Assembly (NCBI GenBank): GCA_030674185.1
Contig: JAPXFY010000015.1
Span: 17,604,517 to 17,668,516, forward strand
Length of the DNA: 64,000 bases
Source of the DNA: Monoplex corrugatus
Lineage: Eukaryota; Mollusca; Gastropoda; Littorinimorpha; Ranellidae
Reading direction: 5' to 3'
Position numbers and translations under genes: made by a program. The first letter of the stretch is position 1, and every line of letters begins with the position of its first letter. Below are positions 20,932-31,799 of the stretch, piece after piece. The notes below the pieces were generated by a model that worked only from the letters and a program-made list of their open reading frames with translations, ran no database searches and was not told the origin of the DNA.

Positions 20932-21634
20932 ATGGACACAGACGAAGAACTGGAATCCAACACTTTCCTGTATATCTTGGAAGAAGAAGACGAAGAAGAT
21001 GAAGAAGACCATGAAGACAGTGACGAAAACAGTGAGGACGATATGGGAGGCGCCACACTGTCCTTCAGATACGGATCAGAATGGAACATATCAGAATCAC
21101 ACGCCTTCACCAGCTCTAGAAGCTCGTCCACGACCTACCCTCTCACGAACAGAACTACCCAAGACCTTCAGTCTATGAATCTCATCAACTCCCCACGTCT
21201 TTCCAGCTCCGTGCAACCTTTCGTCCACCATGACCAAGTTGTTCTCCAGGACTCGGAGGAGCTCCCAGAGATATCCAGCATCATCTCAGGCAACTTGAAC
21301 AACAACAGCCCCAGGCGACCCAAATCCGCCAGAGGGTCTCGGAACAGTCCTCGGAGGACCTTCACGTCCCGGAACCGACTCATCACTCCCCGTGGCGCTG
21401 CTAGGCAGTGCAGTGCGAGATCCACGGAGCAGCTGTCTACCACTGTGCGGGGTGGTCTTCAGCCTGGTGATGGGGTACCTGGACAAGGTCCTCAGCGGAG
21501 CTCCATGAATAATTCGAGGGTTACGGGTCCAGCGGGTGAGGATTCCAGTCTGGGGGCGAATCAGTCGCCTGCTCCTGTTGACGGGGATGAGAAGAGCGGG
21601 GGAGACTCTGGTGGTGGTGGTGCCTCTGGAGGAG
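20932..21634 (+). CDS. exon E of the unidentified host gene (acidic, then Ser/Arg/Gly-rich)
   Basis: The longest single exon: 703 bases from CACCGTTTCAG to the donor GGAG|GTGAGT. It continues the acidic run of exon D (MDTDEELESNTFLYILEEED, then EEDEEDHEDSDENSEDD). Next comes a mixed segment GGATLSFRYGSEWNISES, then a long Ser/Asn/Arg-rich region with NSPRRPKSARGSRNSPRRTF (basic, proline-directed sites). It ends in Gly/Ser repeats (SGGDSGGGGASGG). An ATG is the first codon, but an in-frame phase-0 acceptor directly before it argues for an internal exon rather than a translation start. It ends after one base of a codon. I do not recognise the protein. Confidence 0.7.
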
Positions 21635-21751
21635 GTGAGTTGGATCGTTGATATTGAGTATTGTTTTCTTCATCATTTGCTGTCTTTGTTGTCTTTTGTT
21701 ATCGCTGTTGTCTTCCTCTGTCTCTGCGTCTGTCTGTCCGTCTGTCTTTCT

Positions 21752-22305
21752 CCCGTGGGAATGCCTGGGGCTCTTTCATTACAAATAATATCCCCACCGT
21801 ATGGAAGTTTTGTGCCAGAATATTTTCCTCTTTTTTGTCACTCTCTTTGTGTCTTGCTCGTTTGCTTTCTGTCATCTCTTCTTGTCATTTTCTGCTTTGC
21901 TGATCCATTCGCCTGTGTGTGTTCCATAAAGCCTTACTTAACTTTCTCTTATGATTGATAATTGGGTCTATGTACTAACTGCATTTTGAGCAGTAAGGAA
22001 ACGTGATGTGTGGAAGCAGTTTGAAATAATTTAGCCCGGTTTTAAAAAATTTTTTTTAGTATCTTTATGTTTACATTTGTATTCAGGTCTGTTTTCAATT
22101 AAACTTTCTGGTGATAAATTGGGTGGAATGGTCAGCGCCAAAGAGGATACCCCTAGATCACGCGCCTTAATGCATCGGTATGTGTGCATAATTTTCTGTT
22201 CCAGGTAGTTGCATTTCTCAACAAGGTGTTGTGTGCATTTTGATATGTCTTTACCCCTGATATGACTCTGCGCTGTCGGCTGGGCTTTAGACAGTAAGAA
22301 TGAGG
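21752..22305 (+). mobile_element. S2 dispersed element, near full length
   Basis: Starts at the CCCGTGGGAATGCC block, passes through CTTTCATTACAAATAATATC and GATCCATTCGCCTGTGTG, and ends GCGCTGTCGGCTGGGC, TTTAGACAGTAAGAA. More diverged than the 38866 copy. Confidence 0.7.
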
Positions 22306-22319
22306 ATGGAATTATCTAT

Positions 22320-22450
22320 CTACTTGTCTGCCCGTTTAATTCTCTCATCCTGTTCACCAGCTTCTTGCAGGAAGCTGCTGGATAGAGTGAGGGAGTCAAA
22401 GGGTTAAGATTTTGCAGTTGATGGATACGGTGCGGGAGTCAAAGGGTTAA
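22320..22450. repeat. foldback pair of CCCTTTGACTC-type modules
   Basis: Forward module CACCAGCTTCTTGCAG is followed by reversed modules GGGAGTCAAAGGGTTAAG and GGGAGTCAAAGGGTTAAT, giving an inverted repeat. Confidence 0.6.
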
Positions 22451-22749
22451 TCAGTGCGTTGGCTGAAACTTAGCCTCTGCCTCATTGTTCCGGCGAGCAT
22501 GTATGCCTGACTCGCACATCATTGTAAAGTATGTCTAAATGGGAGATGAGATTGACGATAACACAGAAGTTCAAGCACTCATTCCCAAGAGTTGAATTTA
22601 AGCACGATCAGAGACAAGAGACTGTGAAGCAGAGAAGAGGAAGAGACGGACACCCCGCTCATGAGAGTAGTTGAGACCTCTGACACTTTGTTTTAACAAC
22701 GACTGTTTAGTTTGTCGGAAAATTCTTCCCAGACCATGAAGTCATAGAG

Positions 22750-22965
22750 GAATGAGGTGGTAGAGCCCTCAGTTTTTCTTGGGGCCATCATCGTGAGGGC
22801 AGTGCCCACGTCCTCTCCCTCTTTGCTTTATCTTTAACCAGAATCTGAAGAAAGTAAGTATCCATTTACATCTGGGTAAATTAGAGGCTGCACGCACGCC
22901 CTGAGTTCCCAGGGTGAGATCTGCACCCAGTGCGAACTCGTGAGTCAGATTGGAAGATGAATGCT
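22750..22965 (+). mobile_element. S4 dispersed element
   Basis: Landmarks: CTTGGGGCCATCATCGTGAG, GGCAGTGCCCACGTCCTCTC, then AAGTATCCATTTACATCTGG, GGTGAGATCTGCACCCAGTG and CGAACTCGTGAG. The GAGATCTGCACCCAGTGCGA part resembles the T-arm side of a tRNA-derived SINE, but polarity is unsure. Confidence 0.5.
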
Positions 22966-23074
22966 GTCCTTTGCACTGACCAGAACTCACCCATACCTTT
23001 ACCTTTAGTTTTAAGAAAATTGAAGTTATTCCCATAACCCTGAAATTGTAGGGGATTAATATAGTACACATTTC

Positions 23075-23205
23075 AGCATTTCTTGGGGGTCAGCTGTACG
23101 AAAGGCAGTGCCCATCTCTTCCTCGCTGCTTTTAGCATCCCAGACCTGAGCAGGTCAGGTATCCTTTCACAGCTGGACAGACTGGAAGCAGCGTGTATAT
23201 AGTGT
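23075..23205 (+). mobile_element. S4 dispersed element, partial
   Basis: TTCTTGGGGGTCAGCTGTAC, GGCAGTGCCCATCTCTTCC and CAGGTATCCTTTCACAGCTG match the 22750 copy. Confidence 0.5.
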
Positions 23206-23478
23206 TTTTTTTCAAGCCAGATTAAGAACGTAGAATATACGTCACAGATAGACAAATATATATCTACATGTATATATTTCCTAGTCAAGCATATGAAAAC
23301 AGATAGTTCATATAACAAGGGTTGAATATTTTATTTCTGTGGTGTTTGTTAATAGAGGGAGAAATGACAGGATCAGTACTAATTGCTGGGCCCCAAAGAG
23401 ACATGGACCTGGACAACAGAGACAAATCTTTGATATACTGATATCTTTTTTTCCTCATTCATTTTTTTTTTCTTGTAG

Positions 23479-23523
23479 ACAAAGAGAAGATTGCGTCCCC
23501 TCAGCATGAAACTTTCCTTATGG
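23479..23523 (+). CDS. candidate 45-bp microexon F of the host gene
   Basis: A strong acceptor (T-rich run ending TTCTTGTAG) is followed by 45 bases open in the frame set by exon E. They encode DKEKIASPQHETFLM plus one base, then the donor ATGG|GTAATA. It starts with two bases and ends with one, so it keeps the phase-1 frame and could be included or skipped. The 45.5 kb exon begins with the phase this one leaves. The short length is the main weakness; the acceptor quality and phase match are the support. Confidence 0.45.
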
Positions 23524-23739
23524 GTAATATATTACAGAACATTGGCATGCATGAAAACAAAATAGAGGCACCGTTATCATGTTGGCTACTGGTCGCTTAT
23601 CAATCTATTTAATATTTGTCTGTGTAAGGTGTGTTGGGAATGACTGGTTTTTCTTCTGCCTTGGGCATTCGTTCAATACGTACTTGGGTTTTCGGTACAT
23701 TTGGTAATGAGGTCGTCATATTATTTGCTTACCCCCATC

Positions 23740-23809
23740 TTGTGTGTGTGTGTGTGTGTGTGTGTGTCTGTCTGTCTGTCTGTCTCTCTGTGTGTGTGTG
23801 TGTGTGTGT

Positions 23810-23884
<75 letters not shown>
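23740..23884. repeat. (TG)n/(CTGT)n microsatellite
   Basis: TG, a CTGT insert, then more than 40 TG units. Confidence 0.95.
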
Positions 23885-24046
23885 CGTATGAGCATACACA
23901 CCATATGTTTACGTCAGGCTTCCGAAAAACGAGGTTAAGCGCAGTCTAGTATTGTTGTCGGATAAATAAATGACCAGGTTTTATGCCTTCATGTGAACAT
24001 ACCGCCCCAGTTTAGCCAGCTGTAAGTAAACATCTGACCCTTTTAG

Positions 24047-24103
24047 GGATGGAGAAGGTGGAGTCAAACGTAGCAGTGGAGAGACAGTGGGCAGCTCCTG
24101 CAG
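24047..24103 (+). CDS. weak candidate cassette exon
   Basis: Between CTGACCCTTTTAG and the weak donor GCAG|GTTGCT lies a 57-base segment that starts and ends in phase 1, so it would fit between exons F and H (MEKVESNVAVERQWAAPA). Another frame of the same segment is also open and equally protein-like, so this is speculative. Confidence 0.2.
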
Positions 24104-24242
24104 GTTGCTGGTCCTGAAAGAAATTAAGGTGTCTAATACCACTGTCTTGACCATTACAACTGCCACTATAACTACCCTTATCAATATCACTAACATTGCT
24201 AATACCACAACAGTGGCTTCTACTACTAACCACTATCATTGT

Positions 24243-25475
24243 TATTCATCACCATCACCATATGCCCTGCCGCATGGCGTTGGCGATCATGGCCCTCCAT
24301 GTGCATCTATCCCTTGTTGCCGCAAGCATATCTTCCACCCTGTCTGTCCTCAGCCACCCTGCAAGTCCGTCCAATATTTTCTCTTTGAATCTACCTGGTG
24401 TTCTCTTTCCCTCCAGCTTTCCTGTTGTGACCAGGTGCTCTAACTTCCCTTTCTTCATAAAATGGCCTCTAAATGTTGCTTGTCTTTTCCTGATCTTCTT
24501 CGTCAATGATCTTCCTATGTCTGCCTCCATCAAGACTGTCTCGTTTGTTTTCTTTGCTGTCCATGGAACTCTCAACATTGTTCTCAGACACCACATCTCG
24601 GTTGCCTCAATCTTGTTCTGACTTTGAGTGTTGACTGTCCACGCCTCGCAACCGTATAACAGTATCGGTTCTATATAACATTCAAGAACTCTCTTCCTGA
24701 TGTTAATTGATAGGCGTTTGTTGGTAAGAACGCTTTTCGTCTTCTTGAATGCTGTTTTTGGCTTGGCTGATTCTGCTGGCTATTTCTGATGTGCGTCTGC
24801 CATCTAGTGTGATCGTTCCCAGATAGTTAAACTAATTAATTAATTAATTAATTAATTTTTTAATTACAAATATATATATAGCGCAAATCTTGATAGAAAT
24901 CAAATTTAAGCGCTGAACATACACATACGCACGCATGCACATACACGCACACACACACACACACACATGGCTATAAATGGGGAAAAAGAAGAAAAGCAAT
25001 GGAAAATTATAGAGAACATATTATATACAAATATATATTACAATGTGATTCCACACCGAGTGGAGACAGGCTGCAGTGAGGGTTGAGTGAGGTCAGGATT
25101 TTATGCAGAGGAGAAAAGGTGAGTTTTGAGAGCGGAACGTATCTACCTGTCTCAAGGTTGTGCCATTTGTTGTTATTTTGCATGAGGAGATTTCATGTTT
25201 TTACTGATTACCATGACTTCAGTCTTCTTGCTATTTAGCTCCAACCCCTTACTTTTGCTTTCTATTTCTATTATATTCACAAGGTTTTGTAGGTCCCTTT
25301 CATTTTCTGCAATTAACACGGTGTCAGCTGCGTATCGAATGTTGTTTATCATTTTTTCTTCAGCCTTTAATCCAGGGTACCCCTCTAGGTTTCTCATGTT
25401 TTCTCTGTAAAGTGAAAACAGATCTGGTGACAAAACACAACCTTGCTTGACTCCTCTTTTGATATTTTGGAAAGA
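24243..25475 (-). mobile_element. endonuclease-RT LINE, 5' truncated, interrupted and dead
   Basis: On the minus strand the RT region starts near 25475 (IKRGVKQGCVLSPDLFSLY) and runs through NNIRYAADTVLIAENERDLQ and LNSKKTEVMVISKN. After an insert at about 24832-25130 it resumes with YLGTITLDGRRTSEIAS and ends with the C-terminal block RKRQATFRGHFMKKG, LEHLVTTGKLEGKRTPGR and MIANAMRQGI. The catalytic YADD reads YAAD (GCTGAC in place of GATGAC), so the RT could not work. The 3' tail is ATGGTGATGGTGATG-like. The 5' edge meets an ACC-repeat block. Confidence 0.75.
24832..25130. mobile_element. insertion inside the LINE
   Basis: The LINE frame stops at VDTFR and resumes at YLGTIT. Between them are an (AATT)n run, TATATATATAGCGCAAATC, AAATTTAAGCGCTGAAC, an AC microsatellite and TTCCACACCGAGTGG. 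The ends and class of the insert are not clear. Confidence 0.5.
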
Positions 25476-25750
25476 GCTTATACCATTACCACTGCCAGTG
25501 CCTATACTACAACTACCACTACCACTACCACGGCCAATACCATTATTACTGCCAATACAACTACCACTCTACTGCTAATACTTGTACAACTACCACTATC
25601 AATGTCATTATTTCTGCCACAACCACTACCCTTTCTGATACCATTACTATTTCCACTGCCACTACTACTACCACCACTACCACTACCAATACTACTACAA
25701 CTACCACTACCATTGCCAGTACTATTACCTCTGCCACTGTCTCTACCACT
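25476..25750. repeat. imperfect (ACC/ACT)n triplet block
   Basis: About 270 bp of ACC, ACT and TGCC triplets bordered by a truncated LINE on the left and a truncated S2 copy on the right. Confidence 0.85.
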
Positions 25751-26240
25751 GGCAATTGCCTCTTTTCTGTCACTCTCTTTATTTCTGCCTAATTCTTTAG
25801 CTTTCTGTCCTCTTATCCTATCACTTTCGGCCTTTGCTAGTTCATTCACCTACGTATTTTATACAGCCTTATATAATTTCTATTAGGATCGATAATTGGA
25901 CACATCTGTTAACTACACTTTGGACTCTAAGGAAATGTGGTGTGTTGGTAATTTAGGCCAGGTTTTTTTTACATGCCTTAGTGTACTTAGTTATGTTAAT
26001 ACATTTTGTAATCAGGTTTGTTTTTGCAACCCTCTGTGAAAAACTGGACGGAATGGTCAACGCCCGGAGCCTATTCTTAGCCTATGTGCTCGAATGCATT
26101 AGTATGTGTACTTAATTTTCTTTTCCAGGTGGATTTTTCTTTCATGAACAATGAGCTGTGTGTGTATTTTGAGATGGTCATAACCCTCATATGGGCTCTA
26201 GACAGTCGGTGGGCTTCAAGCACTAACAATAGTAATAATA
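25751..26240 (+). mobile_element. S2 element, 5' truncated
   Basis: Starts at CTCTTTTCTGTCACTCTC directly after the triplet block and continues to GACAGTCGGTGGGCTTCAAG, then an AATAATAATAACTACC tail. Confidence 0.7.
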
Positions 26241-26600
26241 ACTACCACTACCAATACTACCACCATTACCACTACCAATACCACTGTCACTGCCACTGCC
26301 GCCACCATTGCCAGTGTCATGCCCTTGGCCGTATCACCGGCCCCACCACTTATACCAACTCCTACCACTACCACCTACAACCCACAGCACTGCAAGGTCT
26401 TGGCCACTCTCGCTAGATTATAATACATATACAGTAAAGGGTGGACAAGAAACGTGTACACCACCAAAGCCTTTTGGTTGTCAGGGCAGGGGCTGACATG
26501 ATCTTATCGAAGGCCCGGTCCACCTCGCTTTAAAGCTTCCAGCCGGTAGTCAGATTGAATCCGAGTTCACTCACTAAAGCGGATCAGCTTACTGTAGCCA
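26241..26600. other. triplet-rich and unique intronic sequence
   Basis: CCA/ACT triplets to about 26385, then unassigned sequence. Confidence 0.3.
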
Positions 26601-26604
26601 GTGT

Positions 26605-26675
26605 GTAGCTCTCTCTTTCTCTCTGTCTCTGCCTCTGTATGTCTGTCTCTGTCTCTGTCTGTCTGTCTGTCTGTC

Positions 26676-26726
<51 letters not shown>

Positions 26727-26809
26727 CTCTATCTCTGTCTCGGTCTCTCTCTCTCTCTGTCGCTCTGTCTCTGTCTCTCTGTCTCTGCCTCTCTGTCTCT
26801 CTGTCTCTG

Positions 26810-26852
<43 letters not shown>

Positions 26853-26931
26853 TGACCCCCCCCCCCCCCCCGCCTCTTTCTCTTTTTCTGTCTGTGTCTG
26901 TCTCTTTTTCTGTCTCTCTCTCTCTCTCTCT

Positions 26932-27010
<79 letters not shown>

Positions 27011-27020
27011 GTCTGTGTTT

Positions 27021-27053
<33 letters not shown>

Positions 27054-27075
27054 GTGTGTGTGTGTGTGTTGAGTT
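26605..27075. repeat. long compound (CT)n-(TG)n microsatellite
   Basis: About 390 bp of CT with CTGT and TTTC interruptions and a 14-base poly-C near 26858-26871, then (TG)n 27022-27069. Confidence 0.95.
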
Positions 27076-27079
27076 CATG

Positions 27080-28050
27080 ATGGAACAATATGAAGTAATG
27101 ATTCTGTGATTCTATCCATCCCTCTCTATCGCCCCCTCCCCCCCCCCCCCACCCCAACGTCGGGTTGTGGATGGATTGGTGGCCTCACAGTTAAATCAGT
27201 CTCTCAAAGTTCAAGAGAAAAACAGTATGAGGCAGTGATTTTTAGGTAGGATTTTTAGGTGTCAGTGCAGGAAAGTCTACGTTTGCGTATTAGTTGATGA
27301 CTGTTCGGGAAAATCTTGGACGTGTTTGGTTGAAAGTTGACGGACAGGACGGGGTGTGAGGCTGGCTGGTTTGTTCATTGGTGGGTGGGTTGGATACATG
27401 AAAGGGTGCGTTAGTTGGATAGGTGCATAGGTGGGTGGATGGGTGAGTTGGTTGATTGGTCGGTTGGTTTTGATTTTGGGTAGATGTGTTGATTGGTATA
27501 CACACACGGATAGGCATGTCAGTCCGTGCAAGGAGGGTGTTTTGGTCAGTTGACGGGGCATGTAGATGGTTAGTAGTTTCAGATTTATGTATACAGGCAA
27601 GCAGTAACATATCTAGCTTTTTCGCGTATGAAAGATTTTCATTCTGATGTACAGATAAATGTATGTGAAAGAAATGGAGGGGGTAGTCGTAAGGAGAGGA
27701 ACAGTGATTTCCAGATGAGGTCATCTTTATCAGTTGTTCTGTGTTAACTGCTGGAATCCTGGAAGTTGTAAATGGTGGCATCTAAATTAAATTTTGAAAT
27801 ATTTCATTTTTCGGTGCATATATGTAACTATCTAAATGTACAGTGAGGGTCAACTTATTTGACAACATATTTTGAAATATGAAGTTTGAATTTTTTTTTC
27901 ATCAGTACAAAAATCACGGTTAAAAACTGAATTCAAAAAGTATGCTGACTGTTGAAGAGTACAGTCACTGCGAAAGTTTCTTTTTTTTTTTTTTTTTAAT
28001 GGTTTGGCTTTAAAAAAAACCGTTTTACTTTGCACTATTGCAGACCACAT
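27080..28050. other. intronic, GGTT-rich in part
   Basis: 27355-27480 is a degenerate GGTTGG/GGTGGG stretch. The rest is unassigned, with a T-run at 27980-27997. Confidence 0.3.
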
Positions 28051-28052
28051 CA

Positions 28053-28126
<74 letters not shown>
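28053..28126. repeat. (TG)n microsatellite
   Basis: About 36 units, followed by a GCGTGCGTGCG patch. Confidence 0.95.
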
Positions 28127-28199
28127 TGTGCGTGCGTGCGTGCGTGGTGTGTGTGGATACACCATGTCGATCTGAAAGGCGAATGCAGGGTGTATATGT

Positions 28200-28408
28200 G
28201 TGTATGTACGTGTGCGTGTGCGCACACGCGTGCGTGTGTGTGTGTGTGTGTGCATGCTTGCGTGTATGTGTGTGTCTGTGTCTGTTCATGCATGCGTATT
28301 TGTTTGTGTGTGTGTGCATGCATGCATATTTGCTTGTAAGTGTGTGCATGCATGCATATTTGCTTGTGTGTGTATGCATGCATGCATATTTGCTTGTGTG
28401 TGTGTGAG
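28200..28408. repeat. TG-rich repeat with about 31-bp ATGCAT units
   Basis: GCATGCATGCATATTTGCTTG recurs three times near 28316, 28346 and 28377, with a diverged fourth at 28286. The units arose within an imperfect TG tract. Confidence 0.7.
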
Positions 28409-28784
28409 AGTGCATTCGTTTATTTCCCTGAGGCGAAAACGTAAAAAGCAAAATCTTTCATGTGCTCATAAATTGCCTTCACTTTGATGAATCGAGTATT
28501 TCAGAGCTGGACAGATCCCTTCATCAGCAAGTCGGTAATAACTCTCAGCCACGATCGATCATTTTGAAATAACAGAAGACTTCATCAGCAAACTCACAGT
28601 TATTGAGAGAGAGAGAGAGTCAAACCGTGCCAAGCTTCTGATAAAGCGCCATTAGTTTGTTGTTGTTTTTTGCTTTATGACAACATTGTATGCCCACGTA
28701 GACGTATATATATTTATGCATATCATTCGCAGCCGTCTGGTAATCAGTCATATGACTTGAGTTGGTTTTTTTTACTCTTTGTGA

Positions 28785-28935
28785 AAGTGTGTGTGTGTAT
28801 GTATGTATGTTTGTATGTATGTATATTGTATCTGTGTGTGTGCGCGCGCGCGCGCGTGCGTGCGTGCGTGCGTGCGTGTGTGTTTGTGCGGGCATGTGTG
28901 TGTTTGAGGGAGTAGAGAGAGAGGGAGGGAGAAAG
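28785..28935. repeat. imperfect TG/CG/TATG repeat
   Basis: GTATGTATGT, then (CG)n 28843-28856, GTGCGTGCG repeats and a GA-rich end. Confidence 0.8.
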
Positions 28936-29027
28936 AGAGCCCAAACTGGTGCTGGCAACGATCCATACACGAACAGTAGATCGTACTGTCATAAACGTTT
29001 CAAGGTTGTTTCGTGAACTTGAAATCG

Positions 29028-29165
29028 TAGAGGAGAAAGGTTATAGAGACCTCAACTTTTTTAGGGGCCAGCGTATAGAGAACGGTAACCATTTCCTCTC
29101 CGTCACTGCTTTACCTTCCCCTTGTCCTGAACGAAGGCAAGATACCCATCCTTCGGATATACATT
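29028..29165 (+). mobile_element. S4 dispersed element, partial
   Basis: TTTTTTAGGGGCCAGCGTAT, AACGGTAACCATTTCCTCTC and AAGATACCCATCC align with the other S4 copies. Confidence 0.45.
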
Positions 29166-29477
29166 TTTTCCATGTTATCCAGACATGTTTTTTCAAAATA
29201 TATTCTCTTCTGTTTCTAGTACCAACACAGATAAAAGGCTCTCCGTGTGGTTGTTTGGTCGGTCGTTTTACTTGTCTTTCTTTTTCGCTTCTGTACTGAT
29301 GAACACCACACCAGTTGCCTCTATCATAGATCTACACATATCCATATCGTTTTCTGCCTCCATTCTTGACGGTTGTGGGTAAGTGCCTGGATCATGGTAA
29401 AATTTTCTCCTCCGTTCCACGCTGCTGTGTTTGTCAGTCCATTTCTTCCTGTCTGCCCCTTCTTCTTCTGCCTGACA

Positions 29478-29985
29478 GAGATGTGCTCTACACTTACTGT
29501 CATAATATTTGACGGCATCAACCAGGCCCGAGAGATACAGACCACTTGCGGTTTTGGTCTGAAACTGTTGAGCAACACTGTCAATGATGCATCTGTAAAA
29601 TGACTGAGACTCGACTGTGTGGTCCCCCCCCCCCCCCCCCCCCCGTGGGGATGCCAAGGGCTCTTTCAATATAAATAGTATCCCCACCTTTCGGAAATTC
29701 TGTGCTGGAAATTTCCTCTTTTCTGTCACGCTCTTTGTTTCTGCCTTGCTCCTTTGCTGTTGATATATGCATTTAATTTTCATGTCTTTTTTTTTTTTCC
29801 TGTTGAAGTTTTGTATGTTTTGATGCGGTTATAGCCCTGATTTGGCTCTACGCAGTTGACTGGGCTTTAAACAACAATAACCATAACAATAACCAATCTT
29901 GCCAACGCGCTTATAGCCTGTTCAGCTCAGGTAAGGAGCTAGTCTGGGCTGAAAAATCCCTCAATATGTATGCTACTACTACCAC
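29478..29985 (+). mobile_element. S6 dispersed element split by an S2 insertion
   Basis: Left part 29478-29625 (GTGCTCTACACTTACTGTCA to CTCGACTGTGTGGTCC) and right part 29895-29985 (CTTGCCAACGCGCTTATAGC to GGGCTGAAAAATCCCTCAA) are continuous in the S6 copy at 50880-51270. The S2 copy between them is therefore younger. Confidence 0.6.
29626..29894 (+). mobile_element. S2 element, internally deleted, inside S6
   Basis: A poly-C run of about 20 is followed by GTGGGGATGCCAAGGGCTC, the 5' third of S2, a deletion after TTGCTCCTTTGCT, and the 3' end GGCTCTACGCAGTTGACTGG with an AACAATAACC tail. Confidence 0.7.
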
Positions 29986-30269
29986 TTTCCCTGAGGGTAA
30001 TCTGTTGCGTTAATATGTCAGATGTTGAGTGGTAGAAATGATCTTTTTGTTGACCCCAAACCAGCAGGGACTCGGTCCTCTTTTGACAGGCAGGAATTTA
30101 TGGCTGATAAGTTTTGTTTGACAACTGCTTGTAAAATGTATATACCAATGGTCGAAGTGCCAAAAATCCGACGTTGGTGACATGCAACAGTTTGTGCAAT
30201 AAATTTTCTGAGAAGCCGTATTTTGCTCCAAACCAATGCGCACTTTTCGAAAAAAGGAAAATGAAAAGT

Positions 30270-30573
30270 GGCAGAAAAAGATAATGAGTGCTTAGAGTTA
30301 AAGTGAGTGCTTAGAGTTGTAAAGGACCGTTTTCAGGAGAATGAAAAGAGGTGGAAACGGGGGAAAAAAAGAAAAACTTAGGTGAGTGCTTGAGTTACAA
30401 GGGGTGAGTGCTAGAGTTGTGAAGGACCCATTCAAATAGAGAATGAACAGAGAGAGAGAGATAAAGTGCTAGAGTTGTAAAGATAGTGAGTGCTAGAGTT
30501 ATAAATGAAAATGAAAAGAGAAGGTGAATGCTAAAGTAAGAAAACGACACCTCAAAACAAACCCCCCAACAAC

Positions 30574-30651
<78 letters not shown>

Positions 30652-31290
30652 GAAAGGAGAAGGTCAGCGCTAGAGCTATAAAATAGTTCTAGAGCAATTA
30701 CAAACAGACCTTTTCAAAAAGAAGGATGAGCAGAGAGGGTGTATGGCAGAGTTATTAAGGAACTTTTCAAAAAGGAGAAGCAAAAGAAACTTTGTCAAAA
30801 AGGAGAAGTAAAAGGAACTTTTCAAAAAAGAGTAGCAAGAGTGGATGAGTGTTTTAGTTGTAAAAGGACCCTTTCAGGAAAACAAAAAGGATGAACAGAG
30901 AGAATGAGCACAAGACCTAAAAGGAAGAACCTTTCCAAAAAACAAAAACAAAACGAAAAAGAAAGAAAGGGAGAGGGTGAGTGCTAGAATTGGAAAAGGG
31001 CCCTTTCAACAAGAATGAAAATAAAGGGTGTGTGCTAGATTTATAAAGAGAGTGGGTGCTATAACTATAAATAACTTTTTTGTAAAAAGAAGACTGAAAA
31101 GAGATGGCGAGTGCTAGAGTTATAGAGGATTCAACAACAACAACAACAACAACAACAAAAGAATAAAAAGTGAAAGTGAGTGTTAAGAGAATAAAAAGCG
31201 AAGGTGATGTTGGAGTTATAAAGGAGAATGAATAGAGGTGGGGAAAAATGGTTGAGGGTTTGTGCTAGAGTTATGAAGGAGCAGACGGGT
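30270..31290. repeat. degenerate AG-rich tandem array
   Basis: Roughly 20 irregular units containing GAGTGCTAGAGTTRTAAAGG, CCCTTTCAAAAAG and AATGAAAAGAG, spaced about 45-65 bp. An (AC)n tract (30575-30650) and (CAA)n (31130-31157) have expanded inside it. Confidence 0.7.
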
Positions 31291-31378
31291 AGGCACAAAG
31301 AAAGAGTGGACTGATTACCTGCTACCTGGATTAAGACCCGGGCCCACTAAAGAGGACAAGGAAAGAAAGTTGTTGGCC

Positions 31379-31383
<5 letters not shown>

Positions 31384-31409
<26 letters not shown>

Positions 31410-31433
31410 CATTTCTCTCTCTCTTCTCTCTCT

Positions 31434-31499
<66 letters not shown>

Positions 31500-31510
31500 T
31501 CTCTTTTCTC
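31384..31510. repeat. compound (TG)n-(CT)n microsatellite
   Basis: Fourteen TG units, then CT with TTCT breaks. Confidence 0.95.
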
Positions 31511-31799
31511 TGCGTTTATGTGTGTGTGTTCGAAAAGGGACAGGTGGCTAGCTCTGGCATTGCTATGCGGTTGGCAGGTCAGGGTAGGTGCTGTGTATAT
31601 GGTTTAAGGTGTGAGTGCTACACTGGGCTGGGTGGGTGTTGTCTTGGAGTTCGTCGAAATCGTCCTCAGTTCTGCATTGTTTGCTTGGTGCTGGCCTAAC
31701 AGCCTATGGTGTGAACAAAAAGTTGAGGGCAAAACGGGGTTCAAATCGAAAGGCCTGGTACAAACCAAAACGTCTCGTGTAAACAAAAAAGATCGCTTA

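Noticed and set aside
20932..20934. ATG of exon E as a translation start
   Set aside because: It directly follows a good acceptor (CACCGTTTCAG) in the phase left by exon D, and the acidic run continues across the junction, so an internal Met is more likely.
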